A DNA stretch of 64,000 nucleotides from positions 496,001 to 560,000 of the forward strand of contig NZ_QHKO01000001.1 in assembly GCF_003260125.1 (NCBI RefSeq), written 5' to 3'. The stretch comes from Lujinxingia litoralis (GTDB taxonomy: Bacteria; Myxococcota_A; Bradymonadia; Bradymonadales; Bradymonadaceae). The position numbers and the translations under genes are program-made. Positions 44,019 through 52,916 of this stretch are shown here, piece after piece (position 1 is the first letter of the stretch; each line of letters begins with the position of its first letter). The notes below the pieces were generated by a model. That model was not told the DNA's origin. It searched no databases and saw only the letters and a program-made list of their open reading frames with translations.

Positions 44019-44639
44019 ATGAGTGAAGAGCCCATCGATCTGGTCTACCACGTGGCCGTGGAACGCCCCCGCGAAGGCGTGATCGGGCGCACGCTGGCCT
44101 TTGCCGGCCGCCGCCCGGTGATCGCCGGCCTGACCTGCGGGGCGCTGGTGGTGCTCATCGCCGTGACCCGCGCCTATCGGGGCGTGGCCAACGAACCGAT
44201 GGCCGCGCTCACGCTCTCGTTTAGCGTGATCGCGACCTGGACGGTGCTCTTTGTAGTGATGCGCAATTTCTTTAAGGCCCAGTCGATGCGGGTGGTCAGC
44301 GTGGCTCGCCGCATCACCTGGAAGGACGACGAGCTGGTCTGGAGTGAGCAGGGCCAGGAGCGCCTACGCCTGCGCTCGCCAGTGGCCGAGATCCTGACCA
44401 CGGAGCTGCCGCTTAAGACTCCCACCCGCACCACGCTACCCTGGCCGGTGTGGCTGGTGCTCCGCGATGCGCAGGATGCGGAGCGGCGTCTGGTGCTGGA
44501 GTCCAAGGTCGACGCCTCGCAGCTGCGCGACACGCCGCGGGCCACCCCGGAGTTGCTCGCGCAGACCGACGAGACGCTCCCCACGCTGATGATGTCCCCC
44601 CTGCTCGTCCGAGCCCGCGCACAAAAGGCCGGCAGCTAA
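44019..44639 (+). CDS. Membrane protein, two predicted helices
   Basis: A 206-residue protein divergent from the FabH-like gene. The ATG at 44019 follows GGAG by six bases. Hydrophobic segments at about 34-50 and 63-80 are followed by a soluble domain with RRITWKDDELVWSEQGQERLRLR, somewhat like PH-type or DUF membrane proteins. No family is recognised with confidence. Confidence 0.7.
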   Translation: MSEEPIDLVYHVAVERPREGVIGRTLAFAGRRPVIAGLTCGALVVLIAVTRAYRGVANEPMAALTLSFSVIATWTVLFVVMRNFFKAQSMRVVSVARRITWKDDELVWSEQGQERLRLRSPVAEILTTELPLKTPTRTTLPWPVWLVLRDAQDAERRLVLESKVDASQLRDTPRATPELLAQTDETLPTLMMSPLLVRARAQKAGS

Positions 44640-44661
44640 GCGCCCCGGCCCCCTACGGCCT

Positions 44662-46080
44662 TCAGGGCGCCCCGCAGCACTCTTCGAAGGCCCGGGTGAG
44701 CACCTCGAAGAGCCCCTCCCACTGCTCATCGGTGACGCCAAAGGGCGGCGAGAGCGCCAGGACATGGCCGTGCTGCCCGGAGGGGAGGAGGAGGTAGCCC
44801 TGATCGCGGCAGATGCCGACCAGCGCCAGCCCCAGCGCGCCGTCAGGCGCGCGGGTCTCGGCGTCGGTGATCAGCTCCAGCCCCAGCATCAGCCCGCGCC
44901 CCCGGACCAGCCCGATGCGCTCGGGCCAGCGCCGGGCCAGCTCCTGCAGACGCCCGCGAATCTCGACGCCCCGGCGCGCCACGCGCGCCGGCCAGTCCTC
45001 TTCGACCAGCACATCGAGCACCGCCTCAGCCATCGCGCAGCCCAGGGGGTTGCCCAGAAAGGTCGAGGTATGCACCGATTCGCCGGCGGAGTTGCCCCAG
45101 GAGTCCATGACCTCCTGGCGGCCGATCGCCGCCGAGAGCGGGAAGCCCCCTCCCAGCGCCTTGCCCACGCAGAGGATGTCGGGGATCACGCCCTCATGCT
45201 CACAGGCAAACATCGTCCCGGTACGCCCGAAGCCGGTGTAGATCTCATCGAATATGAGCAGGAGGCCGAATTCATCGCAGAGCGCGCGCAGCCCGGCCAG
45301 AAAGCCCGGCGGCGGCTCGATTTCGCCGCCGCGCCCCTGCAGGGGCTCAATGAGGATGGCCCCGATGGTCTCGGCGCCGGTGGCCGGACCGCTGAGCAGA
45401 GCCCGCAGGTGCGCCAGGGTCGTCTGGCTCACCTGCTCTGGCGAGGTGCCAGGCGCCAGCCCGAAGGGCGGGCGGTAGGTGTCGGGGTAAGGCACATGGG
45501 TGACCCAGGGGTTGAGCTGGGCCATGAAGGGGCGGCGGAAGTTATCGCGGTAGGCCGTGACGCTGAGCGCCCCGTAGCTCAACCCGTGGTAGCCGCCCCA
45601 GAAGGCCAACACGCCCGGGCGGCCGGTGTGCACCGCGGCGGTTTTGAGCGCGGCCTCAATGGCGCTGGCTCCGGAGAGCCCGAGGATCGCGTGCGTGAGT
45701 TCGGCCGGGGCCACCTCGGCCAGCTTGCGGGTGAAGCGGATCTTGGCCTCGCTGGGGTAGACGTCGCCCATGGCGTGGATCAGCTCCTGGGACTGACGCT
45801 GCGCAGCCTCGACCACCCGGGGGTGGGTATGCCCGATGCCGGCCACGGCAAAGGCACCGGTGAAATCGACGTAGACGTTGCCATCGACGTCTTCGACGTT
45901 GGCCCCCTTCGCGCGTTTCCAGACGATGGGGTCCTGCCCCACCCCGGTCTCGGCGGCGCGCCGAGCCCGGCGCGCGGTGATCGCCGGGCATTCCGAGCGG
46001 GCCAGCTCATCGACCAACGCCACCGAACGAGGTCCGGGAACCTCGGTTTTGATCGCGGGAAGAGAAGTACCTGTCAGCAT
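44662..46080 (-). CDS. Class III PLP-dependent aminotransferase
   Basis: A 472-residue fold-type I aminotransferase of the class III (ornithine/4-aminobutyrate) group. It has GIGHTHPRVVEA, LSGASAIEAALKTA and WGGYHGLSYGAL for cofactor phosphate binding, Asp278 in LIFDEIYTGFGRTG, and the Schiff-base Lys307 in VGKALGGGFPLSA. The ATG shares its A with the stop of the preceding gene (TAATG), with GGAGG upstream. Substrate cannot be assigned; diamines, GABA and ornithine-like amines are options. Confidence 0.88.
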   Translation of the reverse strand: MLTGTSLPAIKTEVPGPRSVALVDELARSECPAITARRARRAAETGVGQDPIVWKRAKGANVEDVDGNVYVDFTGAFAVAGIGHTHPRVVEAAQRQSQELIHAMGDVYPSEAKIRFTRKLAEVAPAELTHAILGLSGASAIEAALKTAAVHTGRPGVLAFWGGYHGLSYGALSVTAYRDNFRRPFMAQLNPWVTHVPYPDTYRPPFGLAPGTSPEQVSQTTLAHLRALLSGPATGAETIGAILIEPLQGRGGEIEPPPGFLAGLRALCDEFGLLLIFDEIYTGFGRTGTMFACEHEGVIPDILCVGKALGGGFPLSAAIGRQEVMDSWGNSAGESVHTSTFLGNPLGCAMAEAVLDVLVEEDWPARVARRGVEIRGRLQELARRWPERIGLVRGRGLMLGLELITDAETRAPDGALGLALVGICRDQGYLLLPSGQHGHVLALSPPFGVTDEQWEGLFEVLTRAFEECCGAP

Positions 46081-47096
46081 TACGCGCCTCCCTGATAGGC
46101 GAGCATAAGAAAGGGGACCAGACGGGTCTGCCCCATAAAGCGGGTAAGGATGAGCGAGGTCTGGGCGGCGAAGCCGCCTTTCAAAAAGGTGGTGCCCATG
46201 CCCAGATTCATCGGCCCCAACACGTCGAGGCCGGCGCGGAGTTCGCCCTGGCGGAAGGCGGCGAGTTCGTCTTGATAGAGGGGGTTGCGGATGAAGAAGT
46301 CGTCGAGTTCCATGAAGGAGCCGGTGCCCGCGCCGGTGAAGGCCTCGATGTTGAACACCATCCAGTCGACCGGGTAGACGCTCAGCCCGGCAAAGAGCGC
46401 GCCCCAGTGCCCGCCGGCGGGCACCTCCCAGGTGCGGGACTGGCCGGCCACCAGGCAATCGCCCCGGCCGTAGTCGTAGCGGGTCTGGCAGGCGGATTCG
46501 TCGAGCTCCAGATATCCCAGCGCGGCGACGACGTTGAGTGCGCCCCCCAGCGAGACCACGCTGTGGTCATTGAGGGGGAGGTCGGCCACCACCTCCAGCC
46601 CCAGGCTCAGGTCGTGGGTGCCCGGATCGTAACCACTGCGGCGGTGGCGCAGCGAGGGGCCCCAGGTCAGCGAGGCGCGTGGCGAATCCAAGACGCGGAA
46701 GCGCGCCCCGGCGCCCACGTAGTACTGATCCAGGCCAGGCCAGGTGGAGCTGATCCGCAACTCGGTGGCGTCGGTGGGGCTGTAGTAGAGGCGGTGCTCG
46801 ACCAGGGCCACGGTGCGGTAGGCCCACTGGCCCCGGGGCACCAGCGCGGCGGTGGGCCAGAGGATGGTGCGACCGGCCAGGGCGTTGGTCTGAGCGCGCG
46901 CGTCGACGCGCCCCACGCTCTGATTCAGCGGGTTGAAGCGCGCGTCATCGGGCAGGGGCTGCTCGCCAAATCCCATGTCCTGCGGGAAGGTTTTGAGGCG
47001 CGGGCCCTCGTCGGCGGTGGCCACACCCGCCCCGAAGAGGAGGGAGGCACATAGCATCAGGGAGAGCGCGCAGCGCCGGTAGCCTGTGGTCATCAT
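46080..47096 (-). CDS. Exported beta-barrel-like protein
   Basis: A 338-residue protein with a cleavable signal (CALSLMLCASLLFGAGVATA-DEG). The rest alternates polar and aromatic residues with many glycines (LGLEVVADLPLNDHSVVSLGGALN, MNLGMGTTFLKGGF), as in outer-membrane barrels. The ATG at 47096 lies six bases after AGG and is preferred to one two codons upstream. It is coupled to the aminotransferase gene. Function unknown. Confidence 0.65.
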   Translation of the reverse strand: MMTTGYRRCALSLMLCASLLFGAGVATADEGPRLKTFPQDMGFGEQPLPDDARFNPLNQSVGRVDARAQTNALAGRTILWPTAALVPRGQWAYRTVALVEHRLYYSPTDATELRISSTWPGLDQYYVGAGARFRVLDSPRASLTWGPSLRHRRSGYDPGTHDLSLGLEVVADLPLNDHSVVSLGGALNVVAALGYLELDESACQTRYDYGRGDCLVAGQSRTWEVPAGGHWGALFAGLSVYPVDWMVFNIEAFTGAGTGSFMELDDFFIRNPLYQDELAAFRQGELRAGLDVLGPMNLGMGTTFLKGGFAAQTSLILTRFMGQTRLVPFLMLAYQGGA

Positions 47097-47164
47097 CGGC
47101 ATCCTGAGGTGGGAGGCGGCCGCCAGGTATCAGAGAGGATTCCATCCATTGGGAGCGCCGCACT

Positions 47165-47192
47165 TTGGGCCCGGCGCAAGCTGGCCTATACT
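47165..47192 (+). promoter_or_regulatory. Candidate promoter of the 87-aa orphan gene
   Basis: A strong -10 box, TATACT (47187-47192), with a weak -35, TTGGGC (47165-47170), 16 bases upstream. The start would be near 47199, fifty bases before the ATG at 47249. Confidence 0.4.
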
Positions 47193-47248
47193 GGCGACGA
47201 TTACCCCGGGAGGCAACGCCCTCCAGAGACTCGCCAGGAGAAGTCAGG

Positions 47249-47512
47249 ATGTACCAGATCGTCATCATGGATAAAAACGCCGAGATCGCCGTGGAGCGCG
47301 CCCGCTCCAATCACACGTTGCGCGTGCCCTCCAGGGGCGAGCACATTCTGGTGAAGTGGTCTGGCGAGACGAAGATCTGCGAGGTGGAAGACGTCTGGAC
47401 CCACCTGAACCTCGACCAGGACTCGCCCTACCAGGGAGCAGTGCAGGTGCTGGTGCGCTGGTCGCGCGGGATGGAGCCGGGGCTCTACGTCAAGAGCATG
47501 GCCCGGCGCTAA
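47249..47512 (+). CDS. Small cytoplasmic protein, unknown
   Basis: An 87-residue soluble protein starting MYQIVIMDKNAEIAVERARS, without signal or membrane segment. AGGAG lies eight bases before the ATG. It is basic at the end (SMARR) and beta-rich with SGETKICEVEDVWTH and VQVLVRWSRG. The family is not recognised. It is flanked by genes on the opposite strand, so it is probably monocistronic. Confidence 0.7.
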   Translation: MYQIVIMDKNAEIAVERARSNHTLRVPSRGEHILVKWSGETKICEVEDVWTHLNLDQDSPYQGAVQVLVRWSRGMEPGLYVKSMARR

Positions 47513-47567
47513 GGCGCTTTAGCGGATCCACGTGAAGGCCCGGCCCTTCAGGTTCCCCCCCACGGGC

Positions 47568-48350
47568 TCAGACCACGGGCCCGGCTGGCGAGGTGGGCCG
47601 GGCAAAGGCCTGGCGGTGGCGGCGCACGAGGTCGCTCTTAAAGTGCTCCACCAGGTCTTCGGAGGCCACCTGGGCCCGAACCCGCACGCGCATCGGCTCG
47701 CCAGGACCGCCAGCGTTCACCAGGAAGACCTCGGGGCCCTGGCGAGGGGAGATATAAGGGGTGAGCGAGGCCAGCCTCTGGACGCGCTCCAGCGCGCGCT
47801 CCACCGGCAGCGCTTCGGGGAGCTCCAGCTCGATCTCGCAGCGGGCCTGCCCCCCGGCCGGGTGGCGGGTCAGGGGCCTGGCGAGCACCTCGGCCAGGGG
47901 AATCTCGTGCAGGGTTCCCTCGGCATCGCGCAGCTGCATGGCCCGCACGCCCAGCCCGACGACCTCGCCACGGAGCTCCCCCAACGAGATGACGTCACCG
48001 ACGTGGAGACGCGCCTCGCCAGCGATGACCATCCCGGCCAGCACACTGCGCAGCAGGGTGCTGGCGGCGACGAAGAGGCCCACAAGCATGACCAGGAGCA
48101 GCGCCAGCGTGGTGGTGAAGCCCTGACGCGCGAGCACCGTGACGATCACCAGGAGCGTCAGGGCCCAGACGCCGACCTGCGCGGCCGGCAACCAGCGCAG
48201 CACCCGGGGGTCGGGCCCGGCGGTGGCCAGACGGCGCAGCCCGAGGCTCACCAGAGTCGCCGCGAGCACCAGGAGCAGGAACGCGGGCCAGGAGGTCGAA
48301 GGTGCCCCCCAGGCCACGAGTTCGGCGGGGGCAGGCGGTGCAGGGTTCAC
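47568..48350 (-). CDS. MscS-like mechanosensitive channel
   Basis: A 260-residue small MscS-family protein. About three hydrophobic helices (roughly 22-105) precede the channel beta domain, with LRSVLAGMVIAGEARLHVGDVISLGELRGEVV and GTLHEIPLAEVLARPLTRHP, then a C-terminal alpha/beta domain. The start is GTG after AGAGG, nine bases after the stop of the antiporter-NTPase gene. It closes a three-gene ion-transport operon and may release solutes or ions under osmotic stress. Confidence 0.8.
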   Translation of the reverse strand: MNPAPPAPAELVAWGAPSTSWPAFLLLVLAATLVSLGLRRLATAGPDPRVLRWLPAAQVGVWALTLLVIVTVLARQGFTTTLALLLVMLVGLFVAASTLLRSVLAGMVIAGEARLHVGDVISLGELRGEVVGLGVRAMQLRDAEGTLHEIPLAEVLARPLTRHPAGGQARCEIELELPEALPVERALERVQRLASLTPYISPRQGPEVFLVNAGGPGEPMRVRVRAQVASEDLVEHFKSDLVRRHRQAFARPTSPAGPVV

Positions 48351-48359
48351 GTCATCCTC

Positions 48360-51300
48360 TCAGATCAGGTTCTGCCCGCGCAGCTCCGCGGCCACCGGGG
48401 CGCAGGCCGGGGCGCGCAGTCGGAGTTCATCGGGGCGGTCGAGCAGGGTTTCCACAAAGCCCTCGCGACGCAGCGCTTCGAGCTCGACGCGTAACCCATC
48501 GACGGAGCGCCCCAGCACGCGGTGGGCCTGAGGCACACTGAGGCTGCCGTGGGTGAGGAGCGCCGCCAGGAGCAGGCGTTGGGAGAGGGGGCGCTCCTGG
48601 AGCACGTCGAGGCGCCGGACATCGAAGGGGCACACGAGCACGCGGGCATCGTTGAGGGGATCGGGGCGCACCGCGCGCAGCCAGCGCAGCAGCGCGGCCT
48701 CGGGGTTGTGGCGGCTGTGCTCGGCCAGCGCCTCGAAGAACTCGCGGCGCGCGCTCTCCTGACCGGGGGTGCGCCATTGCAGGCGCACCAGACGCTCCAG
48801 ACGGCCGCGCGGCGGGCTTTCAAAGTGCAGGTCAAACCCGCTGACGCGATGGCGAGCCATGATCATCGCCTCGAGCCAGCCCGAATCACTGGCCGGAAGC
48901 TCCGCACGCGCGGTGAGCGCGCGCTCCAGATCCAGATGGGCGCAAAGAAACTCGGCGCTCGCCAGCTCCATCAAAAGCACCCAGAAGATCGGGCCGGCGC
49001 TCTGCTGCACCATCTCAAAGAAGGCGCGGGCGCGCTCCATCCCCTCTTCGGTCCGCAAGAAGACGTGCTCGCAGGCCTCCAGGACCACGACGTGCCGGCC
49101 GGAGAGCGCTCCCCGCAGGTGTTCTCCGAGCCCGGCGAAGTCGGTGGGAGCGGTGCCCTCAAGCTCGAACGCCTCGTAGAGCGCCTGGCAGATGGCGGCC
49201 TCGTCGCGCGGGAACGAGCCCAGGTTGAGGGTTTTCAGGTGAAGTTCGCCGGGCTCGGGCATCAGGGCGTAGAGACGCGCGGGAAAGAGGTGGCGCACCA
49301 GGCTGCGCTTGCCGCTGCCCCGGGGGCCGCTGACCAGCGCGACCTCGGGAGCGCCCCGGGCCCAGCGCTCGGCGGATGCCAGCAGGTCGTGCTCGACCTG
49401 GCTGCGCTCGCAGTAGAAGTCCGGGATATCGAGGGGGTTGGGCACGAAGAGGCGACGATAGACCGCCGGCGCCCGGGAGAAGGCTACCTCCTGGTCGGCC
49501 AGGAGCGCCCGGCGGCGCTGATGGGCGTCGGCAGGTTTATGGGGGGCGCCGAGCAGACGATTCCATTCGTCTCGCAGCTCGTGGGCGCCCTGCCCCACCC
49601 GGGCGCGCAGCACCCGGTACCAGCGAAGCGCCGGGGCCAGGAGTTCGCTGGCCAGCGACTCCCCGCGGGCGACAAACGAAGCGGCCCCCTGGCGCGCGAG
49701 TTCGCGCTGCATCTCGGTCAGGCGGCGCTCCTCGATGGGGCTCAATGCCCGGTCGATCAGGCGGTCCCACTCCACCAGGAACCAGCGGATCAGCTCCTGC
49801 TCATCGCGCTCGGCCTGCTCCCGAGCCTTCGTAAGCGCGCGAAGCGCGCGCTCCACCCCCTGGCGCCCGGCCTCCGCCGGGCCCGGGGAGGCGGCCGACG
49901 CCCCCGGCCCGGGGGCTCCCGTGAGGGTCGGGCCAGACGCGGCGCGACGGGAGGTGACCAGGTGAAACTCCAAAAGCTGTTCCACGCCGGCCAACGCGAC
50001 CTGTCGCGCCTCAATGCAGCGCGCGGCGCGTTCGTTGAAGTCGACCACCCGCAGGGCGACCTCGCGACCAACCTGGGAGCTGATCCAGTGGCGTAAGGGC
50101 AGCTCATAATGGGGCGCGTTGGCTGCCAGAGTGCGTTGAGGGTCGGCGCTGAGCACGGCCAGGCTCACCGGAAGGCGCTCGATGCGGGCCTCGACCAGCT
50201 CGCTGAGCTCGCGGGTGTCGCGGCCCTGGCGGGCGCGGGCCAGCAGGTGCTCCTGAGCGCGGCGCGCCCCCAGCAGGGGCGGTCGGAGTTCGCGGGTGTA
50301 GTGCTCTTCCCAGCTCACCGAGGAGGCGGCGTCTTCGGTCTTGAGCGCCTGATCGCGGCTCTCTTCGAGCGCCTCTTCCAGGCGCTCAAGCTGGGCGTGC
50401 CAGCCCCCTCCCAGGGCGCGCCGCGCGGCGCGTTCGGCGCGCACCCGGTAGCCCTGCGACCACTGCACAAAGCTGGAGACGTGGTGATCCAGGCGCACCC
50501 AGGCGCGGTAACCCCGGGTGATGGTTTCCAGGCGACGCAGGCGCTCGCGCAGGCGCACCGTGGCGCGCCGCGCAGCGTCAAAACGCGAGGAGGGACGGTA
50601 GCGCAACGCGGGCAACTCGGAGGTGCCCGCGCGCGCCGCCCCCTGGACAAAGGCGCCGTACACATGCGCCAGACTCTGACCAAAGCCCTTCAGGCTCACC
50701 TCCGCGCACCGGCGCGTCTGGTGGGCGAGTTCGGCGTGGCGCTCGGCAAACACCTCTTCGAAGAGGTTCAGCGCGTGGGCCGAGGTCTCCGATGCCCGGG
50801 TCTGAGGCGCCTCAGTGTCGGACTCGGCGGGCTCCAGGCCGCGGGCCAGGTCCTCTAAAAAGGTGTCGACGCTGCGCAGATGCGCCCAGATCGCCCGCCA
50901 GAGCGCTTCGTACTGCCCGGCCACCGCCGGCGTGACCTCCAGGAGCTGCACAGGCAGCGAGAGTTCGACGTAGTAGCGCCACAGCCGCCCCACGGGCACG
51001 GTGCGGTAGCCGGCACCGAAGATCTTGCGGCGCACCCGGCGCCCGGCCTTCACCACGCGCAGCACTCGGCCGTCGGTGGGACGGACGACCTCCAGCTCGC
51101 GCTCACGCTCAATACGATAGAGGCTCTGCCGATCTTCCATGGCGTGCAGGGCGTCGAAAAAGCCCTCCAGCGCCCGGGCGTTCAGGGGCGTGCCCTCGAC
51201 GCTGAGCACGCGCTCATAGACCTGGTGCACCCGCTCGCCATGGGCGCGCTGCACACCCCGCAGCGCTTCCAGGGCATGTTCGCTCGCCAGTTCCCCGGGT

Positions 51301-52916
51301 GGATCGTCGATGCTTTGCTGCCAGCGCTGCAAGTCCTGGAGGAGGTGATCCACCACGGCCTCAAACTCGATGAGGGCGTCGATGAGGCCGTCGCGTTGGG
51401 CGCGCACCGGCCCCTGAAAGGTGGCCTCGGCGCGGTCGAGGAGCGCGCGGCGCAGGTCGTCGATATGACCGCGCAGCCAGGCGTCGTCGAACTCGGGAGG
51501 CGGCAGGCACTCCACGAGTTCGATGGGCTCCAGCAGCTCAAACTCCTCAAGGCCCAGCACCCGCTCTTCGCGCAGACCGCGGGCAGGCCTGGTTTCGCCG
51601 GCGCGATCCAGCGCCACTTTGAGCGCAATGGGCCCCACCGTCAGGTACACGATGACCGTGGCCATGATCACGCTCTGGAAGGTCGGCCCCCACGGCGGGA
51701 AATTCACCGCCACGACCCCGGCCAGCACCAGGACCACGGCGTCCTGCGCCAGCAGCGCGCCGGGCATGTAGGCCAGGCCCGGCCGCGTATCGATGGCCCG
51801 GGCACAGGCGCGGCGCGTGGCCAGCATCAAGGCCCCCAGACGAGCGGCGATCAGGACCAGCACCAGGGGCAGGTAGCTCAAGGCAGCCTGAAGGTCGAAG
51901 CCGGCGGCCACCGTGGCGAAGTAGACCACAAAGACGGGCAGCGCCACCTGCTCCAGGGCCCGCACCATAGCGCGACCGCCGGCGGTGGCGTTCTGCACAA
52001 AGAAGCCCGCGACCAGAAAGACCAGCGTGGGCTCGGCCTCCAGGCGAAGCGCCCCCAGATAGGTTAAAAAAATCGCCAGGATCATAAAGATCAGCACTTC
52101 GCGGCGCACCAGGCGCACCCAGCTGGCCACGGCCACGCCCAACGCGATGCCCAGTCCCAGCGAGAGCACGAGTTCCAGCCCCAGCCTGGGCAGCACTCCG
52201 GCCAGACCGCCGGTGGTCAGCGGACCGGGGACCACGGCCACCCGGGCGCCGGCCAGCAGCACGGCAAAGAGCCCGAAGAGCAGAAACTCCCCGACAATCA
52301 CCACACTGAGCGTGGCGGTGCTCAGGGGGCCCCGGGCGCGCAGGTCCTGGATAAGCGCGATCGTGGTGCTCGGACTCAGCCCGAAGGCCAGCACCCCGAA
52401 AAAGAGCGCGATCATCACGCGGGTGGCCCGCGGCTCGGTGGCCAAGAGCGCCAGCGCGTCGGGGAACACCTCCAGGGCCAACAATGCCGCCAGCGTGGTG
52501 AGTGGGATGACCGTCACCAGCACCGCGCCGGTAACCCGGGCGACCAGCCGCCCCTGCGCCCCCAGCTCCGAGAGGCGCACTTTACCCCCGGCGAGCATCC
52601 CGATGAGACCGACCACCAGGATCTGAACGCCTCCCAGGTCGGTGATGACCTCGGGAGTGATGAGGGTCAGGGGCTCAAAGCCCGGCCAGAGCTCGGCCAG
52701 GCCGGACCCCAGCACGATCCCTGTGCCGATGTACCCCAGCAATGCCGGCAACCCCAGGCGCCTCAAGAGCTCTCCGGCGACGTAGGCCAGCAGAAGCATC
52801 AGGCCGATGGCTACCAGCTCCTCGGCGGGCAGCCAGGGGCCTCCCAACGTGCCCGGGAGCATCGATCCCACCACCAGCAGGGCCACCACGATGAAGAGCG
52901 TCAGCAGATGGCGCAT
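48360..52916 (-). CDS. Antiporter-like protein fused to a STAND-like NTPase with winged helix
   Basis: A 1518-residue fusion. Residues 1-430 are a CPA2-type Na+/H+ antiporter-like membrane domain (LRRLGLPALLGYIGTGIVLGSGLAE, FGLSPSTTIALIQDLRARG). The position usually held by the ion-binding Asp appears to be Glu210 (VIVGEF). Residues 440-1170 are a long helical, Arg/Glu-rich region. Near 1195-1203 is a Walker A, GPRGSGKRS; near 1275 a Walker-B-like VVVLEACEH. Near 1430-1480 is a winged-helix-like segment (LLLAALLTHGSLSVPQAHRVLG). The start shares one base with the upstream stop (TGATG). The fusion is not one I recognise. Confidence 0.82.
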   Translation of the reverse strand: MRHLLTLFIVVALLVVGSMLPGTLGGPWLPAEELVAIGLMLLLAYVAGELLRRLGLPALLGYIGTGIVLGSGLAELWPGFEPLTLITPEVITDLGGVQILVVGLIGMLAGGKVRLSELGAQGRLVARVTGAVLVTVIPLTTLAALLALEVFPDALALLATEPRATRVMIALFFGVLAFGLSPSTTIALIQDLRARGPLSTATLSVVIVGEFLLFGLFAVLLAGARVAVVPGPLTTGGLAGVLPRLGLELVLSLGLGIALGVAVASWVRLVRREVLIFMILAIFLTYLGALRLEAEPTLVFLVAGFFVQNATAGGRAMVRALEQVALPVFVVYFATVAAGFDLQAALSYLPLVLVLIAARLGALMLATRRACARAIDTRPGLAYMPGALLAQDAVVLVLAGVVAVNFPPWGPTFQSVIMATVIVYLTVGPIALKVALDRAGETRPARGLREERVLGLEEFELLEPIELVECLPPPEFDDAWLRGHIDDLRRALLDRAEATFQGPVRAQRDGLIDALIEFEAVVDHLLQDLQRWQQSIDDPPGELASEHALEALRGVQRAHGERVHQVYERVLSVEGTPLNARALEGFFDALHAMEDRQSLYRIERERELEVVRPTDGRVLRVVKAGRRVRRKIFGAGYRTVPVGRLWRYYVELSLPVQLLEVTPAVAGQYEALWRAIWAHLRSVDTFLEDLARGLEPAESDTEAPQTRASETSAHALNLFEEVFAERHAELAHQTRRCAEVSLKGFGQSLAHVYGAFVQGAARAGTSELPALRYRPSSRFDAARRATVRLRERLRRLETITRGYRAWVRLDHHVSSFVQWSQGYRVRAERAARRALGGGWHAQLERLEEALEESRDQALKTEDAASSVSWEEHYTRELRPPLLGARRAQEHLLARARQGRDTRELSELVEARIERLPVSLAVLSADPQRTLAANAPHYELPLRHWISSQVGREVALRVVDFNERAARCIEARQVALAGVEQLLEFHLVTSRRAASGPTLTGAPGPGASAASPGPAEAGRQGVERALRALTKAREQAERDEQELIRWFLVEWDRLIDRALSPIEERRLTEMQRELARQGAASFVARGESLASELLAPALRWYRVLRARVGQGAHELRDEWNRLLGAPHKPADAHQRRRALLADQEVAFSRAPAVYRRLFVPNPLDIPDFYCERSQVEHDLLASAERWARGAPEVALVSGPRGSGKRSLVRHLFPARLYALMPEPGELHLKTLNLGSFPRDEAAICQALYEAFELEGTAPTDFAGLGEHLRGALSGRHVVVLEACEHVFLRTEEGMERARAFFEMVQQSAGPIFWVLLMELASAEFLCAHLDLERALTARAELPASDSGWLEAMIMARHRVSGFDLHFESPPRGRLERLVRLQWRTPGQESARREFFEALAEHSRHNPEAALLRWLRAVRPDPLNDARVLVCPFDVRRLDVLQERPLSQRLLLAALLTHGSLSVPQAHRVLGRSVDGLRVELEALRREGFVETLLDRPDELRLRAPACAPVAAELRGQNLI

